Assembly: GCA_050946055.1 (NCBI GenBank)
Contig: JBMNUB010000001.1
Span: 62,001-126,000, forward strand
Origin: Fimadaptatus sp050946055
GTDB lineage: Bacteria; Bacillota; Clostridia; Christensenellales; Aristaeellaceae
Length of the DNA: 64,000 nt
Reading direction: 5' to 3'
This document shows, in pieces, positions 42,655 to 51,205 of the stretch (positions within the stretch are counted from its first letter, which is position 1; every line of letters starts with the position of its first letter). A program made the translations under genes and the position numbers. The notes below the pieces were generated by a model, which saw only the letters and a program-made list of their open reading frames with translations, made no database searches and had not been told where the DNA came from.

Positions 42655-43701
42655 GTGAAGAAAAAGGTACTTGTCTGCATCTCAATAGCCTGCATGCTGA
42701 TGCTGGGGCTGATGGGCTGGAGGATGAAGAACATCGAGCTTATGTTTGAGGATGGAATAGACCTTGGCGGTGCCAATGGTGTGACCAGCATGAGGCGCTG
42801 CTCGGCAAGCTATGTATCCTTTGACAGGGATGCGGCCCTTGCCGAACTGTTGGGCGAGGGAGCGGCATTTAAGGAGGAGTGGGGCAATGGCGCGGTCTAT
42901 TCGGCGGGCGGCGGCGAGGGTGAGCGGCTGCTCGTTGTGGACGATGTAGGCCTGTGCGGGCAGAATGGCATAGGGTTCAACTATTTGGATACCGATGCGG
43001 AAATAGGCAATGAGCTGGAGCTGTTCTACAACGAACATTGGGGTACAGCCGAAAACGATGAACTCATGGCCAGATGTCTGGAGCGCGAGCTGGACTTCAT
43101 GAGCCGCGAGGACGCTTCCCGGCTCGTGCTGGACAGGCTCAGCGCGCTGGGGCAGCAGAATGTCGAGGTGACGGCGCTGTTTGGCGTCGGCATGGATGAC
43201 CTCATTGAGCAGTATGGCGACCGGGAGGGGCTGGAGGAATACTATGAGATAAACCTCAGGCAGACCGTGGACGGCATACCGGTAAACGGAAAGTCCTACG
43301 CCAACCGCAGCGGCCACCTGTGCGATATGGACGGCCCGTACATAGTTGCGCGCGTGACGGCAAACGGGCTTGTACAGATGAGCTGCTCTCATATGCTTGT
43401 TCCAACGCCATTAGGCGAGTCGGAGCGGATTATCAGCTTCTATGAAGCGTGCAACATACTGTCGGACAGCTATGCGGGCAGCATCGTGGGCAGCGCGGAG
43501 CTGATATACCATGAGGTCATGACCGGGGACGATGCGCGCGTCGAGCTTGTGCCAACGTGGGCGTTTGGACTCAAGTCCTATGGCGCTGCGCAGGGCAGTT
43601 CCGATTATAGGTATGAGTACTGCCTGATGGACGCCATAACGGGCGAGATATACGAGCATCTGCACAGATACGCGGGAGCAGGCATACAAGAGGACGTATG
43701 A
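42655..43701 (+). CDS. Membrane-anchored extracytoplasmic protein, PepSY/YycI-like end
   Basis: A 348-residue protein. GTG 42655 is chosen because AGGAGG (42640-42645) touches the ATG at 42646 but is nine bases from the GTG. An N-terminal signal anchor (KKKVLVCISIACMLMLGLMGW) is followed by a soluble outside part. The C-terminal region reads VELVPTWAFGLKSYG and YEYCLMDAITGEIYEHL; this P-x-W-x-F ... D-A-x-T-G-E-I pattern is seen in PepSY-type and YycH/YycI-like regulatory proteins. No kinase or protease motif is present. I infer an outside sensor or regulatory role, with low certainty. Confidence 0.7.
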   Translation: MKKKVLVCISIACMLMLGLMGWRMKNIELMFEDGIDLGGANGVTSMRRCSASYVSFDRDAALAELLGEGAAFKEEWGNGAVYSAGGGEGERLLVVDDVGLCGQNGIGFNYLDTDAEIGNELELFYNEHWGTAENDELMARCLERELDFMSREDASRLVLDRLSALGQQNVEVTALFGVGMDDLIEQYGDREGLEEYYEINLRQTVDGIPVNGKSYANRSGHLCDMDGPYIVARVTANGLVQMSCSHMLVPTPLGESERIISFYEACNILSDSYAGSIVGSAELIYHEVMTGDDARVELVPTWAFGLKSYGAAQGSSDYRYEYCLMDAITGEIYEHLHRYAGAGIQEDV

Positions 43702-44050
43702 CGGCTTATGCACAGGCGCGATTGCTTGCTGCATGGCGCGGCTTGGGTGCATGTACCCAGGCCGTGCCGCTTGTCATTTGGCGTGTATAGGCAGGGGATG
43801 CAATCTGGTCTTTTGCGGAAAGTAGGGCCGGGTGAAGTAAAGAGCGACCGTTTGCGGAATCGCAGGAAGCTTTTATGGCAAAGCCAAGCGCCACAATTTG
43901 AGCGGGAGGGTTAATGCTTAAAAGCGCAAGCCGCCCCTTCAGCGCTGTTTTTCACATGGCGCAGCCGCGACATGCCTTATCACGCCAATCTCACAGATAG
44001 CCGTGAATAACCCGCGATTTGCGCCTTGCGTCCCTTTAAGCAAAATTGCC
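43702..44050. other. Gap with no recognised feature
   Basis: From the stop of the previous gene to the thrS promoter I see no ORF with a ribosome binding site, no strong hairpin and no repeat. Confidence 0.5.
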
Positions 44051-44079
44051 TTGACAAATGGCATCTTCGGGCGTATAAT
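44051..44079 (+). promoter_or_regulatory. Consensus sigma-A promoter of the thrS T-box transcript
   Basis: TTGACA (44051-44056), a 17-base spacer and TATAAT (44074-44079), both perfect matches. Confidence 0.92.
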
Positions 44080-44085
44080 TCAGAT

Positions 44086-44310
44086 AATCTTCCGGAAAGA
44101 CCGGGTAGTAGGCGGCAGAAGGCTTGACAAGAGAGCGTGCGTCGGCGGCTGAGAGCGCGCGCGGAGCGGGATGCCATGTGCCGAAGACCAGCCCGCGACC
44201 GGGGGCGCGTGAGCGCGTTACAGCTCCAAGCAAAGTGGTGCTTCACAAAGAGGGTGGAACCGCGGGCTCAAAGCTCGTCCCTCGCGTTGTGGCGCTTTTT
44301 TTATTTTAGG
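44086..44310 (+). ncRNA. T-box riboswitch leader of thrS, specifier ACC (Thr)
   Basis: The leader carries GGGTAGTAGGCGG on the 5' side of stem I and GAA-G-ACC-AGCCCG on the 3' side, with ACC at 44187-44189 as the threonine specifier. The T-box AGGGTGGAACCGCGGG is at 44251-44266. A GC-rich stem and TTTTTTTATTTT (44295-44306) form the terminator. Its layout parallels the glyS leader, which supports both specifier assignments. Confidence 0.93.
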
Positions 44311-44368
44311 GAATAGAGGCCGGAGTGCCGCTTTGCGCGCCTGAATTGATATGGGAGGAATACCGGAA

Positions 44369-46282
44369 ATGAAGATCAATGTATTGGGTCAGGTGCGCGA
44401 GTTCGAAAACGGCATGAACGCGCTGGACATCGTATCCGCGCTGGACGGCGACCTGAAGAAGCAGGCGCTGGCTGCACGCCTTGACGGCAAGCTGATAAGC
44501 TTGGTTGAGCCTATACAGGCCGAGGGCGACGAGCCTGCTGAGTTGGAGATACTCACCTTTGCCGACGACGAGGGCAAGAAGGTGCTGCGCCATACCGCGT
44601 CGCATGTGCTGGCTCAGGCCGTGAAGCACATAGTGCCGCAGGCCAAGCTCGCCATAGGCCCGGCGATAGACAACGGCTTCTACTACGATTTCGACGTGGA
44701 CGAGCCGTTCACGCCCGAGCTGCTTGGCAAGCTGGAAAAGGAAATGAACCGCATAATCAAGCAGAACGTGCGCCTGGAGCGCTTTGAGCTGCCCCGCGAG
44801 GAGGCCATAAAGTTCTGCGAGGAAAAGGGCGAGCCTTATAAGGTCGAGCTGATACGCGACCTGCCTGAGGATGCCGTAATATCCTTCTACAAGCAGGGCG
44901 ACTTCACCGACCTGTGCGCCGGCCCGCACCTGCCCTCCACCGGCAAGGTCAAGGCCATAAAGCTCATGTCCATCGCGGGCGCTTACTGGCGCGGCAACGA
45001 GAAGAACAAGATGCTCCAGCGCATATACGGCACGGCGTTCTTCTCCAAGGACGAGCTGCAGGCGTACCTCGACCGCATGGAGGAGGCCAAGAAGCGCGAC
45101 CACCGCAAGCTGGGCAAGGAGCTTGATCTGTTCGGCATAATAGAGGAAGGCCCGGGCTTCCCGTTCTTCTATCCCAAGGGCATGGTGCTGCGCAACCTGC
45201 TGGAGGACTACTGGCGCGAGATACACCGCAAGGCGGGCTATCAGGAGGTCAAGACCCCGATAATCCTCAGCCGCTCGCTGTGGGAGCAGTCCGGCCACTG
45301 GGATCACTACCGCGAGAACATGTACACCACCAAGATAGACGGCGATGACTACGCCATCAAGCCCATGAACTGCCCCGGCGGAATACTGGCCTACAAGCGC
45401 CGCCCCTGGAGCTACAAGGATCTGCCCATACGCATGGGCGAGCTGGGTCTGGTGCATCGCCATGAGCTGTCGGGCGCGCTGCATGGACTGATGCGCGTGC
45501 GCTGCTTCACGCAGGATGACGCGCACATATTCATGATGCCCGATCAGATAAAGGACGAGATAATGGGCGTGTACAAGCTGGCCACCGACCTGTACAACAT
45601 GTTCGGCTTCAAGTACACGATAGAGCTGAGCACGCGCCCGGAGAACTCCATAGGCACGGACGAGATGTGGGAGATGGCCACAAATGGCCTGCAGGGCGCG
45701 CTGGACGAGCTGAACGTTCCCTACACGATAAACGAGGGCGACGGCGCGTTCTACGGCCCCAAGATAGACTTCCATCTGGAGGACTCCATAGGCCGTACAT
45801 GGCAGTGCGGCACGATACAGCTGGACATGAATCTGCCCGAGCGCTTTGACATAACCTATACCGGCGCTGACGGCGAGAAGCATCGCCCGGTCATGATACA
45901 CCGCGTGGTGTTCGGCTCGATAGAGCGCTTCATAGGCATACTGACCGAGCATTTTGCCGGCGCGTTCCCGCTGTGGCTCAGCCCGGTACAGGTCAAGATA
46001 CTCACGATAACCAACCGCGCCGACGAAGCGGCCTGCGCCATAGCCGACAAACTGGAGGCTCAGGGCATACGCTATGAGCTGGATCAGCGCAACGAGAAGA
46101 TAGGCTTCAAGATCCGCGAAGCGCAGATGGAGAAGGTGCCTTACATGTTCGTGCTGGGCGACAAGGAAGCCGAGAACGGCACCGTAGCCGTGCGCGACCG
46201 CAAGGGTGGCCAGGTGGTCATGGCTCTGGACGAGGCCATAGCGCGCCTTGTAGAGGAGATACGCACCAAGGCCATAGGCTGA
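44369..46282 (+). CDS. thrS: Threonyl-tRNA synthetase
   Basis: A 637-residue class II enzyme. ATG 44369 follows GGGAGGA by nine bases; ATG 44351 overlaps that site. The domains are TGS (residues ~1-60), the second additional editing-type domain (HTASHVLAQAVKHIVP, and DLCAGPHLPSTGKVKAIKL), the catalytic core with PMNCPGGILAYKRRPWSYKDLPIRMGELG and CFTQDDAHIF supplying zinc Cys and His ligands, motif 3 in MIHRVVFGSIERFIGIL, and the C-terminal anticodon-binding domain (VQVKILTITNRADEAA). It is controlled by the T-box leader and ended by a strong terminator. Confidence 0.98.
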   Translation: MKINVLGQVREFENGMNALDIVSALDGDLKKQALAARLDGKLISLVEPIQAEGDEPAELEILTFADDEGKKVLRHTASHVLAQAVKHIVPQAKLAIGPAIDNGFYYDFDVDEPFTPELLGKLEKEMNRIIKQNVRLERFELPREEAIKFCEEKGEPYKVELIRDLPEDAVISFYKQGDFTDLCAGPHLPSTGKVKAIKLMSIAGAYWRGNEKNKMLQRIYGTAFFSKDELQAYLDRMEEAKKRDHRKLGKELDLFGIIEEGPGFPFFYPKGMVLRNLLEDYWREIHRKAGYQEVKTPIILSRSLWEQSGHWDHYRENMYTTKIDGDDYAIKPMNCPGGILAYKRRPWSYKDLPIRMGELGLVHRHELSGALHGLMRVRCFTQDDAHIFMMPDQIKDEIMGVYKLATDLYNMFGFKYTIELSTRPENSIGTDEMWEMATNGLQGALDELNVPYTINEGDGAFYGPKIDFHLEDSIGRTWQCGTIQLDMNLPERFDITYTGADGEKHRPVMIHRVVFGSIERFIGILTEHFAGAFPLWLSPVQVKILTITNRADEAACAIADKLEAQGIRYELDQRNEKIGFKIREAQMEKVPYMFVLGDKEAENGTVAVRDRKGGQVVMALDEAIARLVEEIRTKAIG

Positions 46283-46305
46283 CAGGCACAGTAACCGGCA
46301 ATATA

Positions 46306-46347
46306 ATACCGCAGGCGGCTGGACATGGCTGCCTGCGGTATGTTTTT
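46306..46347 (+). terminator. Terminator after thrS
   Basis: ATACCGCAGGCGGC (46306-46319) pairs with GCTGCCTGCGGTAT (46328-46341), one mismatch, then GTTTTT. Confidence 0.9.
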
Positions 46348-46402
46348 GGGGAACGGGATATTTGAGTATGGGAATGAGGGAGGAGCACGGCACAGGCAAG
46401 TG

Positions 46403-46695
46403 AGCCAAGGCCGCGCCGTAGCCCAACCCCAAAATGCCAGCTGCCGCGTGGGCAACTAGGGGGTTTCCCCGAATGCAGGATGGCGGCATTGGAAGGAACA
46501 GCATTGCTCATGGCAAGTGCAAGGCCGCTTCCGTCGCGGCAGGAGTTCCCCCTCCGTCACTTCGCGATAGATCCTCTTGCGAGGGTAGCCAAGGCCGCGC
46601 CGTAGCCCAACCCCAAAATGCGAGCTGCCGCGTGGGCAACTAGGGGGTTTCCCCGAATGCAGGATGGCAACACCATGAGGAACAGCATTGCTACG
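46403..46695. repeat. Direct repeat, 184-bp offset, in the thrS/PHP gap
   Basis: The ~105-bp segment starting AGCCAAGGCCGCGCCGTAGC at 46403 recurs at 46587 almost unchanged, sharing GTGGGCAACTAGGGGGTTTC and GAACAGCATTGCT. Between the copies lies AGTTCCCCCTCCGTCACTTC and ATCCTCTTGCGAGGGTAGCC, which resembles the palindromic intergenic repeats common in gut Clostridia. No ORF with a start signal is present. Confidence 0.85.
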
Positions 46696-46722
46696 ACGCA
46701 CGCCAAGCTGCTTTAATCACGA

Positions 46723-46770
46723 CAGGGCAACCATTCGACCGCATAAGCGCCTGAATGATTGCCCTGACTT
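46723..46770. terminator. Hairpin at the end of the PHP gene
   Basis: CAGGGCAACCATTC (46723-46736) pairs with GAATGATTGCCCTG (46753-46766), one mismatch, only six bases past the stop codon of the minus-strand gene. A T-rich stretch (ACTTTCTT) follows on the plus strand only. Confidence 0.6.
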
Positions 46771-46772
46771 TC

Positions 46773-48044
46773 TTACAGGAACAGCCGCTTGCCCAGCTTG
46801 GCAAGATGCTCGGTGCGCGCTATCAAGTCGCGCTCTGCCGCCTCGCTCTCGGGGCTGAACAGGCCGCGCGAACGGTCGCCGGTGGACAGCCATTCGTGCG
46901 CTATCAGCGCCCATGTGGAGTCGTGCAGGTTGTTGAATACGGAATTGCGCTGCTGCTCGCAGATGAACTGCTGGCGCGGGGAGTTTATGTCCTCGCCCGA
47001 TATCTGGAAGAATATCAGGTTGTCGCACAGCGTGCGCAGGCGGTCCAGCTGATTAAACGTGTTGCGCGAGGGCATGTACGTTATCGCCCGGAAGCCCAGC
47101 TGCTTGAGCTGGGTAAGCAGCACGTACAGGAAGTCGTCCTCGAACTTCTGCGCGCGCTTGTCGCCGGTCACGCTGTCGCCCACATCGCCCAGATACGGGT
47201 ATGCGCTTATCGCGCCCACGCGCTCGGACAGCGCCAGCACGTCGCGCACGTCCGGGCATTCGGCATCGGCGGGTATGTAGAACTCGCTCACCAGATCGCT
47301 CTTTACCCAGCCCAGCAGGTCGTATGCTGCAAACGGATTGTCATAGTCCAGCAGCAGCTTTTCTATCTTTGACGAGATGGGTCGCTTCAGCGTGTCTCGC
47401 AGAAAGCCCAGCAGTTCATCGCGCGCGGGGAAACGCTCCAGCAGCTTGAGCGCCAGAGCATATGCTATGTGACGCTCGGTAACAGTGCCGCCGGAGGCGT
47501 ACATGGATATGGCTTCCACGTCGCGCTCGTAATCCAGAGCCAGATCGCAACTGGCCAGCATGTCGTTTATATTGGCTACCATGGCGCGGTTGCGCTCGGC
47601 GCGCTTTGCGCGGTAGGGCGCGAAGAATGCGTCCACCTCGTCTATGGCATCGTGCGGTATGCCGTGCATGGCCATGTATATAACTCCAGCCTGATCAGGA
47701 TTGTTTATCTTGCGCCCGCGCAGACTTACCGGGTCATACTTGGCGCGGCACTCTATGCCCACGGTGGTGGCCACCTTGGCTATCTTGCCGGCCTCTATGA
47801 ACTCCCGCGCTCCGGCCACAGTGTCGTGATCCATTATCCCGCAGGTTATCAGCCCCGAGCGCCTTGCCATGTATACGGCGGCGGTGGGCGAATAGGGCGA
47901 GAAGGAGTAGCAGGTGTGAATGTGATTGTTCACATCGCGGTTGGGGTTGGGCTTGGGCAGAGAGCCTATTGCGCAGCTCAGATTGCTCAGCCTTTCCGCC
48001 ACGTCGGGCGCATTGAACGGCTTTATCTCGTCAAATAATGTCAT
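46773..48044 (-). CDS. PHP-domain metal-dependent phosphoesterase-like protein
   Basis: A 423-residue protein; ATG 48044 follows GGAGGTG and overlaps the upstream stop as ATGA. The PHP signature is NNHIHTCYSFSPYSPTAAV (metal-binding His-x-His), CGIMDHDTVAGAREF, and TTVGIECRAKY with the metal Glu; a later His pair is less obvious, but ISAYPYLGDVGDS may stand for the usual H/D motif. PHP domains hydrolyse phosphoesters, for example 3'-phosphoadenosine phosphates, histidinol phosphate or RNA/DNA ends. The C-terminal ~200 residues are unrecognised. It is translationally coupled to the sugar-isomerase-like gene, so they likely act on the same pathway. Confidence 0.8.
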   Translation of the reverse strand: MTLFDEIKPFNAPDVAERLSNLSCAIGSLPKPNPNRDVNNHIHTCYSFSPYSPTAAVYMARRSGLITCGIMDHDTVAGAREFIEAGKIAKVATTVGIECRAKYDPVSLRGRKINNPDQAGVIYMAMHGIPHDAIDEVDAFFAPYRAKRAERNRAMVANINDMLASCDLALDYERDVEAISMYASGGTVTERHIAYALALKLLERFPARDELLGFLRDTLKRPISSKIEKLLLDYDNPFAAYDLLGWVKSDLVSEFYIPADAECPDVRDVLALSERVGAISAYPYLGDVGDSVTGDKRAQKFEDDFLYVLLTQLKQLGFRAITYMPSRNTFNQLDRLRTLCDNLIFFQISGEDINSPRQQFICEQQRNSVFNNLHDSTWALIAHEWLSTGDRSRGLFSPESEAAERDLIARTEHLAKLGKRLFL

Positions 48045-48886
48045 AACCCGACACCTCCGCACATGCGGCGCAGATTCTCAAGGCCGATGCGGCATCCGGT
48101 TATGCAGTCCTCCATTCCCTCAAATTCTACCGACAGCCAGCCGTCATAGCCGGAACGCTTGATGAGCTTGAGGCACTGGGTGACAGGCACTGCGCCATGG
48201 CCGATTATAGTGCCGCGCAGATAGTTGCCTGCGCGCGAGCAGAAGAAGCCCTCGCCGGGGTTCTCGCCGTCGCCGCTCTTGAAGATGAAGTCCTTGGCGT
48301 GCATGTGAGCCGCGTAGGGCAGCACATTGCCCAGCGCATGGGCGCTGTTCTCGTCGGCGCACATGAAGTTGCCCATGTCGGCCAGCAGCGAGAAGTTCTC
48401 ATGACCAACGGCGCGGTACAGCGCAACGACGCGCTCGCTGTCCTGCACCAGCAGGCCGTGGTTCTCGACCATGGTGCGTATGCCGCGGGTCTGGGCATAC
48501 TCGGTCACGCGGCGGCAGCCCTCGGATATGATGGGCAGTATGTCCTCAAAGGTCGCGCCCTTGGGGAACGCCCAGGTGGTGTCGTGGCGCATGAGCTTTA
48601 CGCCCAGCGCGGCTGCGATGTCTACTTCCTCGCGCAGGCGGGCCACTTCGCCCTCGAAGTCGCGGCCCACGAAGTCGGCGCTGGTCAGATAGCACACTAC
48701 CGGCAAATCGAGGTCGCGGGACTTTTCCACTATAGCGGGTACATGCTTTTCTATCGTGGCCTTGTCGGTAGCATACTCTATGCCGTCAAAGCCGATTTCC
48801 TTTGCCTGATCCATAACGCTGACAGGGTTGAGCTTGCCGGCGGATACATACTGGGTAAAGCTGTAAGAAGAAACACAGATTTTCAT
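48041..48886 (-). CDS. Sugar phosphate isomerase/epimerase, xylose-isomerase-like TIM barrel
   Basis: A 281-residue protein; start 48886 has AGGAGG nine bases upstream. It reads MKICVSSYSFTQYVS, then AKEIGFDGIEYAT, a central RTMVENHGLLVQDSERVV (metal Glu), LLADMGNFMCADEN (metal Asp), HMHAKDFIFKSG (metal His), GTIIGHGAVPVTQCL and SVEFEGMED (last Glu). These are the divalent-metal ligands of the AP_endonuc_2/xylose isomerase barrel, which isomerises or epimerises sugars, inositols or their phosphates. Coupled with the PHP gene; the substrate is unknown. Confidence 0.88.
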   Translation of the reverse strand: MKICVSSYSFTQYVSAGKLNPVSVMDQAKEIGFDGIEYATDKATIEKHVPAIVEKSRDLDLPVVCYLTSADFVGRDFEGEVARLREEVDIAAALGVKLMRHDTTWAFPKGATFEDILPIISEGCRRVTEYAQTRGIRTMVENHGLLVQDSERVVALYRAVGHENFSLLADMGNFMCADENSAHALGNVLPYAAHMHAKDFIFKSGDGENPGEGFFCSRAGNYLRGTIIGHGAVPVTQCLKLIKRSGYDGWLSVEFEGMEDCITGCRIGLENLRRMCGGVGL

Positions 48887-48923
48887 TTTGTTTGCCTCCT
48901 GTTAGTGCAAGTTTTACACGTCC

Positions 48924-48952
48924 ATTATATACCAGCAACGCAAAACAGGCAA
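48924..48952 (-). promoter_or_regulatory. Sigma-A promoter of the isomerase-PHP operon
   Basis: TTGCCT (48952-48947), a 17-base spacer and TATAAT (48929-48924) on the minus strand, 37 bases before the start codon. Confidence 0.75.
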
Positions 48953-49154
48953 TAGGTTGGACAAATTTGTTCTCAATAAGCGCAAAAGTGACGCGCAAAT
49001 TGAACATGCAATGAAGAAGTATGGATGATTGATGCGGCTAAGATGAAATATCGCGGAAATATGCGCGCATATATCGCGCAGTATGCACAATGCATGCGAA
49101 TTGATGTGAGGTGCGGCGCAGCATACTGAACCCATAATGTTAATGCCTAATATA

Positions 49155-49188
49155 AAAAGCGCATGCCCACCGCGTAGGATGGACATGC
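49155..49188 (-). terminator. Terminator of the ABC exporter operon
   Basis: GCATGTCCA pairs with TGGGCATGC on the minus strand (49188-49180 and 49169-49161), followed by GCTTTTTATATT. It lies 125 bases beyond the stop. The remainder of the gap to 48953 holds nothing I recognise. Confidence 0.65.
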
Positions 49189-49312
49189 ACAATTTGATTA
49201 AAAACGATGGGATGGCTCAGTGAGTCATGCCGCGCTTGCCATACCGCCAAATATCAAAGGCCGGGAGGGAAAATCCGCAAATACGGGATTGCATGGCGCG
49301 ATGCGTTATGGA

Positions 49313-51154
49313 TTACTCCTCGCTTGCGCGCACGCCCAGTATGTCGGCCTCCTTCTCGCTGCGGAACTGGTTTGTGTACAGGTCGTAGTAGTGGCCGCGC
49401 TGCGCAATCAACTCGCGGTGCGTGCCTTCCTCGATGACCTCGCCGTTCTGTATGACCAGTATGCGGTCGGCGGTGCGTATCGTGGACAGGCGGTGGGCGA
49501 TGATGAAGCTGGTGCGGCCTTCCAGCGCCGAGGATATGGCGCGCTGTATTGCCTGCTCGGTCTCGGTATCGACCGAGGACGTGGCCTCGTCCAGCACGAA
49601 TATGCGCGGGCTGCCCACCAGTGCGCGCGCGAAGCTGAGCAGCTGCTTCTGTCCGGTGGACAGGCGGTTGCCGCCCTCGCCTACGTCGGTGTCATAGCCC
49701 TTTTCCAGATTCATTATGAACTCCTCCGCGCCCACCATGCGCGCGGCCTGACGCACCTGCTCGTCGGTGGCATCCAGGTTGCCGTAGCGTATGTTGTCGG
49801 CGATGGTGCCGGTGAACAGGTGCGGCGTTTGCAGCACATAGCCTAGGTTCGAGTGCAGCCACAGCTGAGAGCGCTCGCGGTAGTCGCGGCCATCTATCAG
49901 TATGCTGCCTTCGGTCGGCTCGTAGAAGCGGCAGATAAGGTTGACTATGGTGGACTTGCCCGAGCCGGTCTCGCCGACCAGCGCTATCGTCTGGCCATGG
50001 CGCACCTTGAGGCTGAAGTTCTTGAGTACCTTCTCGCCCTTCTTATATTGGAAGGAAACGTTCTTAAACTCTATGTCGCCCACTATCGGCTCCCAGTTCT
50101 CGCGCTTGGGGTCAAAGGCCGTGCCGTACTTTTCCACGACTTCGGGCCTGTCCTGTATGTCGGGCTCGGTCTCCATCATGGTTATTACGCGCTCGGCGGC
50201 GGCCTGAGAGGACTGCAGGTCGGCAAATATGCGCGCTATATCGCGTATGGGCTCGAATATGGACATGCTGTACGATATGAACACGCCCAGCGTACCCACG
50301 GTCATGGTGCCGGAGAACACGTCGTAGCCGCCCTTCCACAGCACGTATGCGGTGGCAAACGAACCCAGCGTCACGACTATGGGCATGAACAGCGCCGACA
50401 GCACGGCCGCGCGTATCGAGCTTTGCTTCATGGTGCCGGTAAGCTGCTGGAACTCGCCATAGTTGGCGTCCTCGCGCACCAGCGTCTTGGTGGTCTTGGC
50501 GCCCATTATGCCCTCGTTGAATGCGCCGGTTATCTTGGAGTTGGTCTTGCGCACCATGCGGTAGCTGGCAAGTATCTTCTTCTGAAAGTACAGCGATATC
50601 ACCGCTATCGGCGGCACTACCGCCAGCACCGCCAGCGTCAGCCGCCAGTCCAGCGAAAACATGGTTATCGCCGTGAAGATTATGTAGCAGCTGCCCCACA
50701 AAAGGTCTACCAGCGTCCAGCCCACGGTGTCGCCCAGGCGCTGGGTGTCGTTGGTCATGCGAGCGATGAGGTAGCCCACCGGCGTGTGGTCGTAGTAGGA
50801 GAAGGGCTGCTCCTGCAATCGGGCAAACGCCATGCGGCGTATGCGGTGGCACAGGCCTATCTCGGTCTTGTTTGCAAAGTGTATGAACGAGAATATGCAT
50901 CCCACCTGAAACAGCACGAACAGCACATATGCCGTGGCAAAGCCGCCTATGCCGTCAAGCGAGCCCTGCTGCACGAATGTGTCTATGGCGTAGCGGTTCA
51001 TCAGCGGAAACAGCGTGTCCATCAGCGCGGAGAACATCATGCACAGCGCCACGCCCGCCAGATACTTGTAAAACGGCCGGGAATAGTACAGCAGGCGCTT
51101 CCATAGTCCAGCGTCAAATCGTTTGGTATATTCCTGTTCCTCCTGGAACTGCAA
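49313..51154 (-). CDS. ABC exporter half-transporter with degenerate signature motif (BmrD-like)
   Basis: A 613-residue membrane/ATPase protein. TTG 51154 is the likely start (GGAAGTGAT upstream). Residues ~20-330 form the six-helix exporter domain. The ATPase domain has Walker A VGETGSGKST (about residue 396), the Q-loop, a signature that reads LSTGQKQ instead of LSGGQ, and Walker B IFVLDEATSSVD with the catalytic Glu. An intact Glu plus a degenerate signature is what one half of a heterodimeric exporter (BmrD, TM288) shows. It follows its partner by 51 bases. Substrate is probably drugs or lipids (inference). Confidence 0.92.
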   Translation of the reverse strand: MQFQEEQEYTKRFDAGLWKRLLYYSRPFYKYLAGVALCMMFSALMDTLFPLMNRYAIDTFVQQGSLDGIGGFATAYVLFVLFQVGCIFSFIHFANKTEIGLCHRIRRMAFARLQEQPFSYYDHTPVGYLIARMTNDTQRLGDTVGWTLVDLLWGSCYIIFTAITMFSLDWRLTLAVLAVVPPIAVISLYFQKKILASYRMVRKTNSKITGAFNEGIMGAKTTKTLVREDANYGEFQQLTGTMKQSSIRAAVLSALFMPIVVTLGSFATAYVLWKGGYDVFSGTMTVGTLGVFISYSMSIFEPIRDIARIFADLQSSQAAAERVITMMETEPDIQDRPEVVEKYGTAFDPKRENWEPIVGDIEFKNVSFQYKKGEKVLKNFSLKVRHGQTIALVGETGSGKSTIVNLICRFYEPTEGSILIDGRDYRERSQLWLHSNLGYVLQTPHLFTGTIADNIRYGNLDATDEQVRQAARMVGAEEFIMNLEKGYDTDVGEGGNRLSTGQKQLLSFARALVGSPRIFVLDEATSSVDTETEQAIQRAISSALEGRTSFIIAHRLSTIRTADRILVIQNGEVIEEGTHRELIAQRGHYYDLYTNQFRSEKEADILGVRASEE

Positions 51155-51205
51155 GGCGTATCACTTCCTTATATCTATTGTGTATAAAGCGGCGCGGGGG
51201 ACGGC

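Noticed and set aside
44306..46504. Open frame of 732 codons on the minus strand opposite thrS
   Set aside because: Antisense shadow of thrS; it runs across the T-box terminator and shows His/Leu-rich composition without domains.
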